Shown piece by piece: positions 23,217-36,200 of a stretch of DNA of 64,000 nucleotides. The stretch covers positions 249,323 through 313,322 of the forward strand of contig VWZP01005850.1 of NCBI GenBank assembly GCA_013396995.1, written 5' to 3'. A model generated the notes under the pieces. That model was not told where the DNA came from. It was given only the letters and a program-made list of their open reading frames with translations, and searched no databases. The stretch comes from Dicaeum eximium (taxonomy: Eukaryota; Chordata; Aves; Passeriformes; Dicaeidae). A program made the position numbers and the translations under genes. Numbering within the stretch: position 1 is the stretch's first letter; the number at the start of each line of letters is the position of its first letter.

Positions 23217-24909
23217 ACAATCTGCTTAGCAACCAGTCTTTTGCTTTCAGACTCTACTAAATCTAGAAAATCTTCCAAATTCTCCTAAAGCAAGTTTGCT
23301 TTTCAAGAGTAGCAACAGCAACTGTTCTCGTGTTTGAAGCATCTGGGAATTACCAGCATGGTCTGGAGCTCCAGTGCCAAAGGAAGGTGTTGATGCCATG
23401 AGCCACGTGCTGACACGACACATCCTACACACCCTGGGAGCTGAGGGGAGCTCCAGAGTGTGCTGGGCTGGAGCTGGGTATGCTTTTGGGATTTTGGGAT
23501 GATAGGAGAGGGATACAGACAGCAATGGCCTGGGAAACAAAACCAAGCATGTTAGGATAGGTGTGGCAGAGCAAGGAACAAGCAGGGAGAAGCAAATACA
23601 GGCTGGCACAGCCCATGCAGAGGCCTGGGAAGGTGGATATTTTCAACACAAATCAGACAGACACATGCAGAACAAAGGACATTGTAATAATGATGCTCTG
23701 AAATACACACAGGCTGAATGGGTTTGTAGTAAGGCAGATGGAAAGAAAGGAAATGCTGCATCTTGGAGACCAGCAAGAGCCTAAATGTAATACCTGGAAA
23801 GGGGTCAGAATAGCAAATGACCACACCACTCCTGTTACAGGGCTGAGGAACAGAAATGCTGGCAATGACATCCTTAGTGACTGAGAGAGGAGGTCTTTGG
23901 GCTCCTGAAATTATTTGAATGCTTTTTGGTCTTGTGGTATGCTGTTTTTGAGCTGAAAATTTGACAGCCATGGATAGCATAGAAAAGGAATGATCATTTG
24001 GGCACTATGTGGGCTAGAACAGAGAAATAAGAGAAAAACAGTCAGAGAAATACTCCTAGAAAAGTCAAGGAAAGAAGAGAAGAAACAGGCACAGGTGGAG
24101 TTGTGGGACCTGAAGCAGGTGAGGTCAGAGGAAGCTGCAGTGAAGCCAGTGAAAGAGAGAAAGTGATGAGAAGGGGATGAATAACAGTACAAGGTGAGTG
24201 ACAAGGTGAATATGGGAACATGCCTATGTACAAAGCTGGAAAAACATGAACAGATAACCCCTGTCAGAGTTTCTACAAGAGGTGGCTGCAGAGGGGAGGG
24301 GGAACAGGGCCAAGCTTTATTTTTCTTAGAAACTAGTTGTTTCTAGACCAATGCACCCCCTTCTTTCTGACTGCACAGGTGTTTACAAGAAAGCAATGTA
24401 GTTCTGGGCTGTCTCAGATATTCTGTTGAGCCCACACATTATAAAGTTACAAGAACAGTAAAGTAACAAGCTCCTTTACCTGTCATCTTTAAAATAATGC
24501 GTTTAGTTGCAGAGCAGTGTTCTGACCCTTCTCTTTACTGCTCAGCATCCTCACCTCTTACAGAATAAAAGAGTCTTGTGGAGGCAGAAAACAGAAAAAC
24601 TGCTTACAAGTGACAAGTCTCTAAACTTCTTCCAGACTTGTCTGTAGTCATGTTAATGTTAATTTAGGAGTCCTCCTTCACTGCCTTCTGATGTAACTAA
24701 ATGAGCCACAGGAGGGCTGGAGGGAAGAATAAGCTCCATGGATGAGAACAAGTTCCATGAGAAAAGCCATAAGAGGATAAAAAATATATATAGCTGTGTA
24801 TAAGAATCAGGCTAGGCATTCCTATGTCCTACATGACAAAAAAGCAGGACAGAAATTTTAATTGGTCAAGCAGCCTTCTGAGGTGACATTTTCTGTTTTA
24901 GCCAGAAGG

Positions 24910-24926
24910 CAAAAAAAAAAAAAAAA
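24910..24926. repeat. Poly(A) tract
   Basis: This is an uninterrupted A run in the intron. No retrogene body was seen upstream of it. Confidence 0.85.
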
Positions 24927-27900
24927 TGCAGCAGAATAATACACCCTGAGGATAAAACCTTGATGGGCTGTTCTCCAAAAGCAGCCCCAAAATTTAGTGA
25001 GAATCTAAGATACAGCTCAGAAGCAAACTTTGAAAGTGGTTGTTAAGGAATCAGGAAGGTGAGTATGGGTTACCAAGCTCCAGCAGTAAACCAACAAAGT
25101 GCCTTCTGCTTTACTAGCAAAGCATCCATTAGGGACAGAGGAATGTAAAAAAACCCAGGACATTCAGTCTGTACTGGATAGCTCACACACCCTGCTTTCA
25201 TTTCATAAAACCTGTTGACACGAGGACTTGCCAGCAGCGAGTCAGTGGAAAAGCCAGAAACAGGATCTTCTCTAAAGATCACAGATAACATCAGCTAGAA
25301 GGAGAACTGAAAAAAAATAACCCCCACACCACCTTTCTAGGTCAGTGCTCCCCGTAATCCAGAACCTGAAGGAAGCAGCTGAAGTTGCTGTCCCTTGAGG
25401 CCCCGGGGACAGCCTGACAAGCCCGTGGCACAGGAGGTGTGCAGGGCACTGCTGGGCACAAAGGCTGCTCTGTTCCCTGCCCGTGGAGCATTCCTGGTGG
25501 GAGCAATGCAGGAACATTTCCTCACTTTGCTGCAAGGAGAGGCTGAGGGACCTGACTGAACAGTGGCTCTCCCAGGGCACTGAGGAGGGCTGGCCCCAAG
25601 TGCCCCAGAGGGAGGGAGAGCCTTCCCATCAGCCTAAGGAGGAGCAGGGCTGGCACTTGAGCAGCCTGGTTATTGTTGTTCATCTTTCTGCTTCCACCAG
25701 AGTGGGAAAATAAAACTGCAAGGAATATGCCAGTGCCCTCACTCTGTTAAACCATGGCCAAACTTTTTGCTAACTCAGCCCCCAACTTCCCAAGTGTAGA
25801 ACAAGGGGCCTTGGTTCCCTACTTGATGAGGAAGATCTCTTGAGGGATTAACAGTGCTCTTTGAAGGGTCCAAAGAGTCGGGAAGGATTTTATTTTTCCA
25901 CCACTGGGATCAATTGTCTTCAGAGAATTAGGAAAATTCTTTGCAGAGAAAAGCTGCTCCAAATGAGGGTTTGGAGAGGAAAACAAATCCAAGAAATGTT
26001 CTGATATCAAAACCATGCTGAGAGGAATCTGAGACACAAGTATGGTATAAAATGAGAGATATTCACTTCCCTGTCTCCATGCAAATACTTAAGCCTGGAA
26101 TAACCTCTGCAATAAACTCTACACTATCCAGCATTCCTACTCTCTCACATTCCTACTTTATCCCCTTCTCTCAGTAAATCTTTGTACTCCAATATCCACT
26201 TGGTTATTGCGCTGTTATCCATCCCAGGTGTTTCTTGAACTGGTAAACTGGGGCATAAGCATCTCCAAACCTATTTTTAAAATAAAGACATTGTTCAGAG
26301 CAAACTGTAACAGCAAGATTCTGCAAAACAGACTTGTCTTTGCACACCATCAGGCTCCTGTTTCAAGCAAAGGTAACAGCAGTTTATTACACTTCTGAAC
26401 TCAAATCTTTGTAGGGCTGCAAATATCACAGTGCTTCTAATGCTCTTCCTCCCATAAAACAGCACTGGAGAGTTAGGTACCAAACCAAGGATCCCTGAAA
26501 GCCAAACAGAGAGCTCCTGAGGACAGGGTAAATTCCTTCTTTGTATCAGAGAGAGGGCAGATTTGAAAGGTTTCTGCTTTACACATGGATGGTGAAATCA
26601 CTCCCCTTCACCTGCACATTTCCTTGGCTTCATTGCACAGACCCTGATTAGGTGCAGGTGAGGGCCCTCAGCAGGTAGAACCTTGAGGACCTCGAGGGGT
26701 TAGAGCCTGCCTTGCCCCATGGCAGGATCTGAAGAGCTCAGTGGCACTGTGGTAAATGGCCCTCATGAGCTAAAAGTAGCAGGCAGGAAGCCAAGACCTT
26801 CTGCAACACAGCCCTTATCCCTACAGGACACAATGCCACTGCTACAGGTTAAAGGAGCCCTTTTCATGGGATGCCAAAGTATTTATCTTCAGGATAAAGA
26901 GACCTCTTGTAAACACATCATATTGTCTTTAAGCACCAGGGAGGATCAGACAGAGTTCTGGAAACCCATGGACACCCTGGACAAAATACAGGCAGTGTTT
27001 GAGGTGACTTGGCACAAGTAACTTCAAGAGTTAAAACATTCTTGGATCATTTTTTCTCCACAGGGAACACTATTTGTGGAGCCAAGCTCCTCTTCACACC
27101 CCAGTAACTGGGAACACATTTAATGCAGACAAAACCCAGACATTTTATTGAGTCCCCTAATACTCACAAGAGATCATTAACAAGTGTTAACAGGAGCTGT
27201 TAGTCTTTACAATACAATAACTGGCAGGGCTGATGTAAGAACTCCAAAGCCACCACACTGTCTCCAGTTATCTCCCCTGAGTGACGTAGTTAGCTCTGTT
27301 TTACAGCCAGGGATCAAAGTTTGGGCAGTACCTCCCACTCTCTGTGTGCATGTGGGGGCACACCCGTGCCCACAAAGAGGGAAAGCCAGAGTCTGCCTCT
27401 CCTGTTCTGCTGCCCAGCTGGGCTCCTGGAAGGGGGAGTTAGATTCCCTGAGGGACTGAGCCCATAGCCCACTCGTCCCCTAATGCACCTGAAGCACTGT
27501 CCCACCACAGAGTTTTGGTTTGGGAGCTAAAACTCTACCAGCCCCCATTATTCTTATCCCAAAAACCAAGCTAAGCCTGGAGGTTATTTATTTGCTCCTA
27601 ATGAGTATCAGATTCATTGGGCTGTTTAGAGAAATCATAGTCCAGAAGAAAAAAGAATATATATAGCAGTGCTTCTCTATGGATTGAACTCCTGGTGGAG
27701 CTATGCTACAGACCCATGGTAGGGGAGCCACCTGCCCCCATCTCCCATAGCTGAGAACAAGCATTTGGATGGATAAGGACTCACTGCATGACTGCAGGTG
27801 TGAAAGCACATCCCATTTCTCCCACCTCTCCAAAAAACCCCTGGCATTCACTCACAAGACAGCCTCTCCTCAGTGCTGAGCTACCCTGGCTTCCATCCCA

Positions 27901-30900
27901 TTCTCTGCATCTTCAGCCTGCTGAGGGAGGCTCCCTTGCTCAGGGGATGCCCAAGTCCCAGTGCTAAGGAGGACGTGAGAAAATGGCTCAGAGCAGCCCC
28001 AGCTGCCCATGGTAGAAGGCAGAAATATGGCTCTGGAAACCCCTGGGACCACTTAGCTACTGATCCTGATGTTTGATGAGACATAATTGCCATAGAGCAT
28101 TTGAATATACTGATGTGCTTTAAACCCATTGCAAAAAGCCCTATGAAACAACCTTAAAAGTCTACAGACCAGAAAACTCTAAAAACTAAATCCACTAGGC
28201 AGTGAAAGAAGTTACAATTCTGAATCCATACTCTGAACACTCATATTTAAGCCCTACACAAAGTTTCACGAGCACTTGGGACCAAAAATCAGGATCCAGT
28301 AAAGATTTATGTCCACAGGGGAACATTATTTCTTGTCCTTGACAGCACTGAGCTTTATACCTTATTCTGCAAATAAATCGTATCTGCTGCTTCTGGAGCA
28401 CAGTTGTCAACCTTGGCTGCAGGAATACGTGAGACACAAAAGCAGGAATTAGGCCCTCCAGAAAGGGGGAAAAAAACCCCAAAAAAACCCCAAACCAACT
28501 TAATGGGTGCTGGCAGGTGTTTGTTAACTGGTTTCTGTTTGCTTTAGCAATATACTCACATTAAAATACAAAAGTGATAATAAATCTCTCAGATTACACA
28601 AGAATGTTATATATTGCTTCCAAATGATCAATAGTTCTAATTCTGTTTTCAGTCTGGAAATGCGTTGTGACCACAGATTTTGCAATCTATTCTGTACTCT
28701 TTTAAAGAAAAGGAATGACAGTATTTTGTGGCACTTTTTAAAAATGTTTCTTTCTTATGAAATTTGCCCTCATATAGTACACAAGAGATTTCTGTTTATT
28801 AGAATGAAGATAAATGAAGTGAGAAAGGCTATGAAGGATATTATTCATGTTTAACAAAATAAAAATCAGTTGTTCTGATTTCACCTGTATTAACATTTTA
28901 TGAGTTTGGGTGTTTGATTTGGTTTTGCTGGTTTGTTTCGGTTTTTTTCCTTTAAAAAATCCCAACAGTTCCTAAGTTTGTCTTGTTTAAAATTGATTGG
29001 TCTGGGAGAAGCACTGGGGGAGCCCAGGACAGGATCAAAGAGCTTAGCACCAGAGTAATGTTTTAGAGACTCAGTTAGATGGAGAGAGTACTGCTACAGT
29101 GTCTGTTACCCTGGGTATGTGGCAGATGCATTGTTTGTGCCACTTTGAATATTTTTCTGGATTAATTACTTGGTTAAATCAGAAACATATATATGTTGGA
29201 ACCAATTAGCTTAATTGCATCTTGTCAACAACCACGTGTTAGCTCAAGCATCTGTAAGACACTATGATATTGCCACTTTAAAACACAAGGCAGCAGTGCT
29301 TACGTGTCTTAGATAAAATCCTGGCCTGCTGAAGCCAATGAATTGTGCCTTTCCTCGGGAACAAGCTTCACATACCAAATTCCAAACTTATCAGGCACAG
29401 AGCCATAAGAGATAAGGAAAAGATTGGGAGTCTTGCTGTTATTTTCTGAGCACTCAGAGCTTTGCTTTCACAAGATGAGCACGGCGCTGTTCATGGAGGG
29501 CTGCAAGGGCCCTGTTGAACTGCAATTGCATTTCTTGCAGAGCATGAAGCTGCAAGGGCCCTTCCCACAGTAGCACACAACAAACCCTTAGGACACCTCA
29601 GGTATTACCAAGCAAAGAGGTCTAAGCTTCCTCACCCAGGCCAATTATTTAGTGGGGAAAACTAGACAGCTTATCATCACCATGGTCACTCCAGAGCCAG
29701 GCAGGCAGGTTTTTATACACCTAATCCCTCATGTTCTGCACTTCAGACTGCATGTAACACATTTCATGAAGCTTGAAGCTGGATCTGTCCTATACATAAC
29801 ATTTATGGAGAACTGGAAGAACAGAATCACAATGTATTTGCAGTACAGATTTTTCTCTTGCTGCATTTTCACCCAGTGATACCCTGGACACAATAAAATA
29901 CAAGGATAGGGTCTTTATCTGGAGCAAACACAAAGTAAACTCTGCTAAGTACAATCTAAACATAAAAATCTATTTTCCTGGGCATCAAGAAAGCATTTGA
30001 AAGAATGTCCAACAGATGCCCCAAGAAAATTACTTCCCCTGCCTCTTTTCTCATCCCAAACCCTTATTATTATATTTTGATTGATTTTTCTTGGCTTTCA
30101 CACACTCTCATGCTGATCTTCTTAGGTGGGCTCTATACAATCTTCCCAGCTTTCTTTTATCCCTCAGCGTTCTTGCCAATAAATTATTCTAGTTTTACAA
30201 AAGGTTTCTTTTTTATTTCATAATCATTTTCTCTTGATCCAAAACAAACTAAAACTCAGTGGTTGCGTGTTTTGTTCTTTAATGCAACACTTGGTCTGCC
30301 AACTGCCTTAAAAATGTATTTCAGCCTTCTCTGTTTATTTGAAAGCTGTTTCTTCCAAGAAGGCTAAGAATAATGTGGTTACCATAGTTTCCTTATCCAC
30401 AACCAATAAAATGCAGCTTGGAATACAATAAAACAAAGCTGAGACTACTCAAAAATGTGACAGAATGAGTGAACACTGAAATCTTCACCCTACAGCATTC
30501 CTAGCAGCATGGAAAATACTCAGGACTAATCAATAGGCACCTTTTGGTCCAGCAGGGAAGATGAGGATAAGCCTGTCCAACTACCAGCTATTTGAGATAT
30601 TTCAATTCCAACACTTAAGATGTCTGTTGCTCTGGAATTCCCATCTCACAGATTCAGTGTTTCATTGCAGATTTTGTACTTTTCTGTAATCTCCTGTTCC
30701 GGGAAGCGATTGTGTGGGCAGAGCTTTGCTAAGGCTCACTGGAACCAAGTGATGGATTAATTACCCCTAGGAACCAGTCAACAAAGTAAATAATGAACTG
30801 TTTGTTCTTACAGTTTTGTTGGCTCCTGAACAGGCAAGATTCTAGGGAACAAGCCAAAAATAATCTTTTTTCTTTCAAGTCAACTGGCCAACAAAACCAC

Positions 30901-31113
30901 ATGTATGCTCTATAGATTATACAAATGACACCTGCTTTGGACATATCTGTTTGCTTTCCTGATTATAAGTGATGGGATTTTACTCTAATAAAATGAACTT
31001 TTAAGAAATGAAAGAAAAGCAATTTTTCTCGATAATAATGAATAAAGAAAGAACCACCACATGCATGATGGTGATACCTGCTGACAAGTTTGTTTTTTTT
31101 CCTGATTTTAAAA

Positions 31114-31119
31114 NNNNNN
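31114..31119. other. Short assembly gap (6 N)
   Basis: The six N lie between a T-rich stretch ending TTTTAAA and a G-rich stretch starting GGGAAGGGGAAGGGG. This suggests a join at a hard-to-sequence purine tract. Confidence 1.
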
Positions 31120-32385
31120 GGGAAGGGGAAGGGGATCCTGTTTGATGGAAGCACCTGAGTGGGAGGGAAGCAGAATCCTCCTCCCACAGACTCAGTGCAT
31201 GCATTGGGACTGATTCCTGTGGTGCCTGGGACTCTCATAACACACCAGGTAAACGTGGAAGAACACAACTCAAGATTTTCTGGTGTTCTGCTCGTGTTTT
31301 CTTGTCAGTAACACCAGCCCAAGACAGCTGAGTTTAAATTAAAAAGTTCTGACCATGGTTTGATAACCCCTGGATGTAAGTAATAGGGGAAGAAAATAAA
31401 GCAACTCCCTTCCAGTGCCCAGGGCTGTAGGTGGGGAGTCTGAGCAGTGGGAGCAGAAGAACTGCTGGAAGAGCATTTGCTGTTGTTGTTTTTGAAGAAA
31501 AGCTGTTATCCTCAATGTGCAGCTTTCTGGAGCTTTTCAGACCCCAGAAGCACCTTCACTGGGTGTATCAAACACACACACTGAGAGCCACGTAGTGTCA
31601 GTTATAGCTTAGCACAAGAAAATATAATACTTCTTTCACCCCTGCCTTCTCATCTTGGGAAGGTCATGTATACGTAACAGAGTAGAGGAAGGAGAGAAAG
31701 AAGGTGGAGGAGTTCAAGAGATCACTCATGTGGTGAACATGCTCCACTCTTTCAAGTTCACCTCACAGAAGAGGCATTCTGTATGCAGCAGGATGCCAGT
31801 TCTAATGCACAAGATAAAAAATAGTACTTTTACAGGAAAAACATCTTAGATCTGTTAGTATGGTGCTTGTTGCATTGCCTAAACCAAGTGGTACCTTTTC
31901 AAACTGCTGCCAACTTAATCAGGATCAGCACTATAAAAGAAAATAGCTAAAAACAGTGATTAAAAAAACCAGGCCTTTCACATCCCTAGAGTGAATATAC
32001 CGGGGAACAAGAAGAAACAGTGAAGACCAAATCTCTATTAACCTTTGCACCCTTCTTACCTATGAATAAAGAAACAGGTAGACAGGGATTTTTTCAACAT
32101 GTCCATTATGCCTTCACTACAACACAACTCCAAGTCTGAACTTGTTCATTAATGCTTTTAACAAGTCCATTCATGCTTTTAACCTTCTCAATCAAAAACA
32201 CCCAAGAGGAGAGTCACCTGCAGTCATTGCCTTGGGGCCAGCACCCTGATGGCCCATGGTCACCTGGCTGTGAGTGGTGCCCACAGTAAAGGACCTTTGA
32301 AGGCCCTGTGCCACTGCCAGCTGGCTGTGCTGAAGCAGCAGCAGCAGCACCCTGTGCAGGCCGTGCGAGAGGGCGGCACACGTAC

Positions 32386-32525
32386 CTCGTTGATGGCCAG
32401 CTGCTCGCCGCCGCCGCCGGGATGGCCGTAGCGGTGGTTGGCGCTGCGGAAGTCCTCGTACAGATCCTCCTCGCTGCCCACATCGTCCGTCAGCGCCGTC
32501 TTGTCCAGCGCTCCGTCGGCGATCA
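32386..32525 (-). CDS. ARHGEF4: ARHGEF4 (Asef) APC-binding-region exon, internal
   Basis: This internal exon of 140 nt carries two bases of a split codon and then 46 codons. The translation includes ADGALDKTALTDDVGSEEDL, then YEDF, and ends GHPGGGGEQLAINE. It matches the part of mammalian ARHGEF4 just before the SH3 domain (remembered human order: DGALD, VGSEEDLYDD, HPGGGGEQLAINE, LISDG). This is the APC-binding region. The armadillo repeats of APC dock here, and the GGEQLAI segment is a known core contact; it is unchanged here. Docking releases SH3 autoinhibition and activates Rac1/Cdc42 signalling at cell protrusions. The acceptor is ttttgctgttgcag before TGATC and the donor is gtacgtgtgc after GAG. 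It joins 162-341 exactly in frame (INE then LIS) across a 32,044-bp intron. The four glycines are encoded by a GCC-rich stretch, so the exon is unusually GC-rich. The in-frame ATG upstream of the acceptor is intronic. Confidence 0.95.
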
Positions 32526-32724
32526 CTGCAACAGCAAAAGGCACAAATGGGCACAGAGCACGGCGGCCGCAGCAGCGCTGAACCAGGATGGGAGCTCACG
32601 GGGGCGAGGGGCGCCTCTTGGAATCCATGGCACACAGAATGTCTCTCTGCCTGTTTTAAGAAACTCTGACCCTCAGCAGAATTCTGCTTTTAACCTTCGT
32701 CCCTGGAAAAAATTGCCAAGACTC

Positions 32725-33290
32725 TGAGGTGAGTTAGAGCACACAGGTAATAGTATGTAGCAGTAGTAGTAGTTTTTCACAGAGTGTATCACAGAGTGAA
32801 GAATTTAGGGTTTTAGGATTTTAATATGAGAGTGAACACACAAGATGGAGGATTTTGGGTGTTGTCCCTTCTTCCTTCTTGTCCCTTTTCAGCTCCATTT
32901 TCTGTAGCACTTGTGGTAGAAAATTATTGGTTAGTGTGAGTAGTAGTGTGGAAGTTATATGTATAGATTAGTAGAAGTTATTGGTAGAAAAGGAGAAACA
33001 AAGCAAATGTTAGAAAGTAATCGGGTTAAACAGCTTTAAAAGGCCTTGGTTTGGGGACATTTTGTCCATTTTGTGCCTCGCTTCTCACATGCTGAGTCTG
33101 ATGTGCAGATGGTGCTGAACTTAAGATAAGAATAAACAAAGCCTGAAGACCAAGAGAAAGAGAGTCCTGCTCGTTCTTCACCCTTGGAAAAGAACTCAGC
33201 AGGGGAACCCTCTCCAAAGGGCCCAGGGGGTTGGGTTCCCACTCTTGTTAGGACCAAAAAAACCCAACAGGCACCATCATGCAGCACAAA
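32725..33290 (+). mobile_element. Probable LTR-element remnant, ends not defined
   Basis: The region reads like an avian retroviral LTR in plus orientation. A promoter-like AT-rich part is followed by AATAAA near 33130, then AAGCCTGAAGACC and GAGAGTCCTGCTCGTTCTTC, which resembles an R/U5 segment I recall from songbird LTRs. Possible ends are TGAGGTG at 32725 and CACCATCA ending at 33279, but they pair imperfectly and I find no target-site duplication. It lies only 200 bp upstream of the APC-binding exon in gene direction and is antisense to ARHGEF4. The family assignment is from memory. Confidence 0.5.
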
Positions 33291-36200
33291 GGGGAAAAAG
33301 ACAAGGAAGCTAGAGGAAATTTTGGGTCAGAGTTCCACCCTCATGCATGCCTGTTCTTCAGAGAATTTTTCTCCACTCGTGTTTTACCCCCATACATGAT
33401 TGTGTCTTTTTCTAGACTGGAAAATATGATTTTAAAAAATTCAACAACTGCTGCATGTTGCAAAGAAAAGATCAAGCAAGAATAGGAAAACAAGGTCTGA
33501 AAAAAGGCACAGGGCAATAATGGCACAAATGTGATTTTATTAGGACCTCACTGCGTTGACAGGAAACTGGACTCAGTAACGAGCAGCTCATGTCTGCCAC
33601 TTCATACCTTGAAGATTATGATTTACCAAATCCTAACAGGCCAAAGGAAGTCTCAGCCTTTGGGAAAAACATTAACCTTCCTCTTTGTCCACACACTTAT
33701 TTGAGAATCCTTTTTGATGCCTAAAAGGGTGTTTGCTCCAGAATTATCCATTATTACCACTGGAAGGCCATTCTGCTCAGCACAGCCCAAAACAAGCTAC
33801 AGATAATGGAAGGTTTACAGTCTGCAGCTACAACAAACACTGAAGTCTCAAACCTGAGAGAAATAAAAATGTGACATTTAAATTCCTTGCACAGAAGAAA
33901 GTGTCACTTCATCTGTTTCACTGGCAGGATCTTTTTCCTAAAGTCTCCTCAAGGTATTAGCAAATACCCTTCAGTGGCATGTAGTGTCATTCATCCCATC
34001 CCTGTAGTGGGTACTGAGTATGAACTTTCTGTTCTCAAATCTGTGAAAAATGACAGTGATTAAAGAAAACACTTGCTGGCATACTCATCTGGATTAGCAA
34101 CTGCTAGGGCAACAGTTTCCATGACAAAGCTTTATGAAAGTGGGTTTTCTGAAGATTTCTGTGCATGAAGCAAGTACCTACACAGACATGATGCAGAGAA
34201 CAGCTGATATAAATTGTAATTTTAGTTCAATGGATTTGACATGGCTACAGGAGTAGAACTGAATGAAAATACAGACATTACTATCAGCACTCCTGACAAC
34301 AGTTTTGGCTGTGCAAATTACATGATGTTACCCTCCAAATTTTTGCAGAACAGGTGAAAAAAAAATCTTTTGAGCTTGACCTTGTAGAGCTTTAATAGGG
34401 AGAGACTCACAAAGCTGGTCTAGAGCCCTCATTTCCCTTCATAAAGCAAGTACACCTTATGTACCTAATTGTGCCATTGGGTCAAAAAAAGCACCCCATG
34501 ATTCATTAGCTTATTATTACCTGAAACCAAAGCTGCAGCACATTAGCACTGAATAAAGTGCTGACAGAGGTTACAGCCAGACCTGCAGAGCTTGTCCTCA
34601 TCAACACTTTCGGTACCTGCGATGGTTTGCTAAGGCTGCACCACCTGATCTCTTCTATTAACAGTGAGGTGGAAATTCAGTGTAGCAGCTATCAGTTCAA
34701 TGCTGTGACCTGACATCAAAATGACAAGTATGAGCTATTTTTAAACTAAATACTTGCTTGTTTATGCTTTGAATTCAATAAATAGGCACAACACAGCAAA
34801 GATTGTCTGAAGCTGGAACTCCACTTGGTATTGATGGCAATTCAGGACACAGAGGTGCATATGAGCTTATGATTAAAGCAGAATTTTCTGAGCAAGTATG
34901 GAACTACCCAACCATTCAACTTTAAGTGACATTTCACAAAAAAATCAAGCATTCCCTTAGCCTTGCTCTGACACCTCACATTGTTCATTATACAGAAATT
35001 CTGCACTGAATATGTGCCAGTAGTATAGACTGCATATAAAGCAACTCTGGAGTTAAGACCTAGTCCATTAATATAAAACTCAAAACCAGCTGGAATACTA
35101 CTGATATTATAATTTCATGCAGAGTTATCATGGTTAGAACTTTTAAAACTAAATTTAAGGGCATTAAAGGTATCACTTTTTGCTCATACACCTTCTGGAA
35201 AACCTTTGTCTGATAGTAATGAACAACTTCCAGTGTGTTAGTGTAGCACAGAAACAAATTAGAAATGTTTTTCAAGAGCAAATAAAAATAAATCATTTAT
35301 AAGGAGCAAGTAAGCAGTCACTTAATTCAAAACTCTTCTGCAGCCCTCTGATCTCATTCTTTTCCCGTTTTACACATGGCTTCACTGCTTTTCCCTTAAA
35401 CATCTTCTGCTATTTTCAGTGCTAAAAGTAACCTTCAGCTTGAAAAATGTTCATTGGCATCTTTAAAGCTTTTGGTTTTTGCCCCCACATTTTCCTTTTT
35501 GTTCTCTGATCTGTGCTTAGATGAAAAAGCAAAAGCTCCAGGGAGGTATTTATCTGTGTTACTTAAAATGCCCTATACCTCTGCTAAGTGCCTTGAAAGC
35601 TGTGCTTGCTTTTACCAGAGATCTGTTTTTCCTCTCTGATCTTACCAAGCTCATCAATTCTCTGCTGTCTCAAGACCTGCTACTGCATTTGGGATTAGTT
35701 TTCCTGGCAAAAAAAAAGTCCTTATAGACATATTGCACCAAAACTACACTTCATAAGCATGAGAAAGTTCTCAGTCCTTGAGGAAGAATGGCCCAAGATA
35801 GCCATTACACATCTTCCCAAAATAATGCCGCAGGGAAGAATTAAATTAATGAAAAATAAGAATTTGCTCTGAAGCAGGTTAGATGAAAGACATGACCACA
35901 AATAAATAAAATAGTAGTCTGGAAGGGTGACCCAATGCACTAGAAAACCATCAAGGAAGTAGGAGAACGAAGGCTTTTAGTGTAGGAACTGACTTAATGT
36001 GCAAAGCATAAACTAGGTCAACTAGAAAAGAAGCAAGCACTATACAAAAATCTTAGAAGACAAGTTAGCAGAGATTGCTGAAACAGTCTATCAGCCTGCC
36101 CAGAGCACAGCACTGGCTGGACAGGCCACTGATTAACTGCAGCGTGGCTAATCCAGATGCCTCATTCCTGCCACCTCCAAGTGCTCATCTGCAACACTAA

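Larger units (their letters stand above)
342..32385 (-). other. ARHGEF4 intron (about 32 kb) between the APC-binding and SH3 exons
   Basis: This intron is bounded by the gtacgt donor at 32385 and the cccacag acceptor at 342. It holds the nested micropeptide frame and its CpG-rich region, the 4.7 kb solo LTR, the 2.2 kb CR1 copy and the tandem repeats listed separately. I see nothing gene-like in 342-2130, 2483-4682, 5110-8949, 9122-12960, 13851-16430 or 18480-32385. Those stretches are unique intronic DNA with short low-complexity runs. Open frames there lack plausible splice sites, domains or biased codon use. Non-coding RNAs or conserved enhancers could be present and would not be visible by eye. 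Confidence 0.85.

Noticed and set aside
32192..32635. A 147-codon frame overlapping the APC-binding exon
   Set aside because: It is a different frame from the exon and runs through both splice sites into the intron. The real product is the 46-codon exon in the conserved frame.
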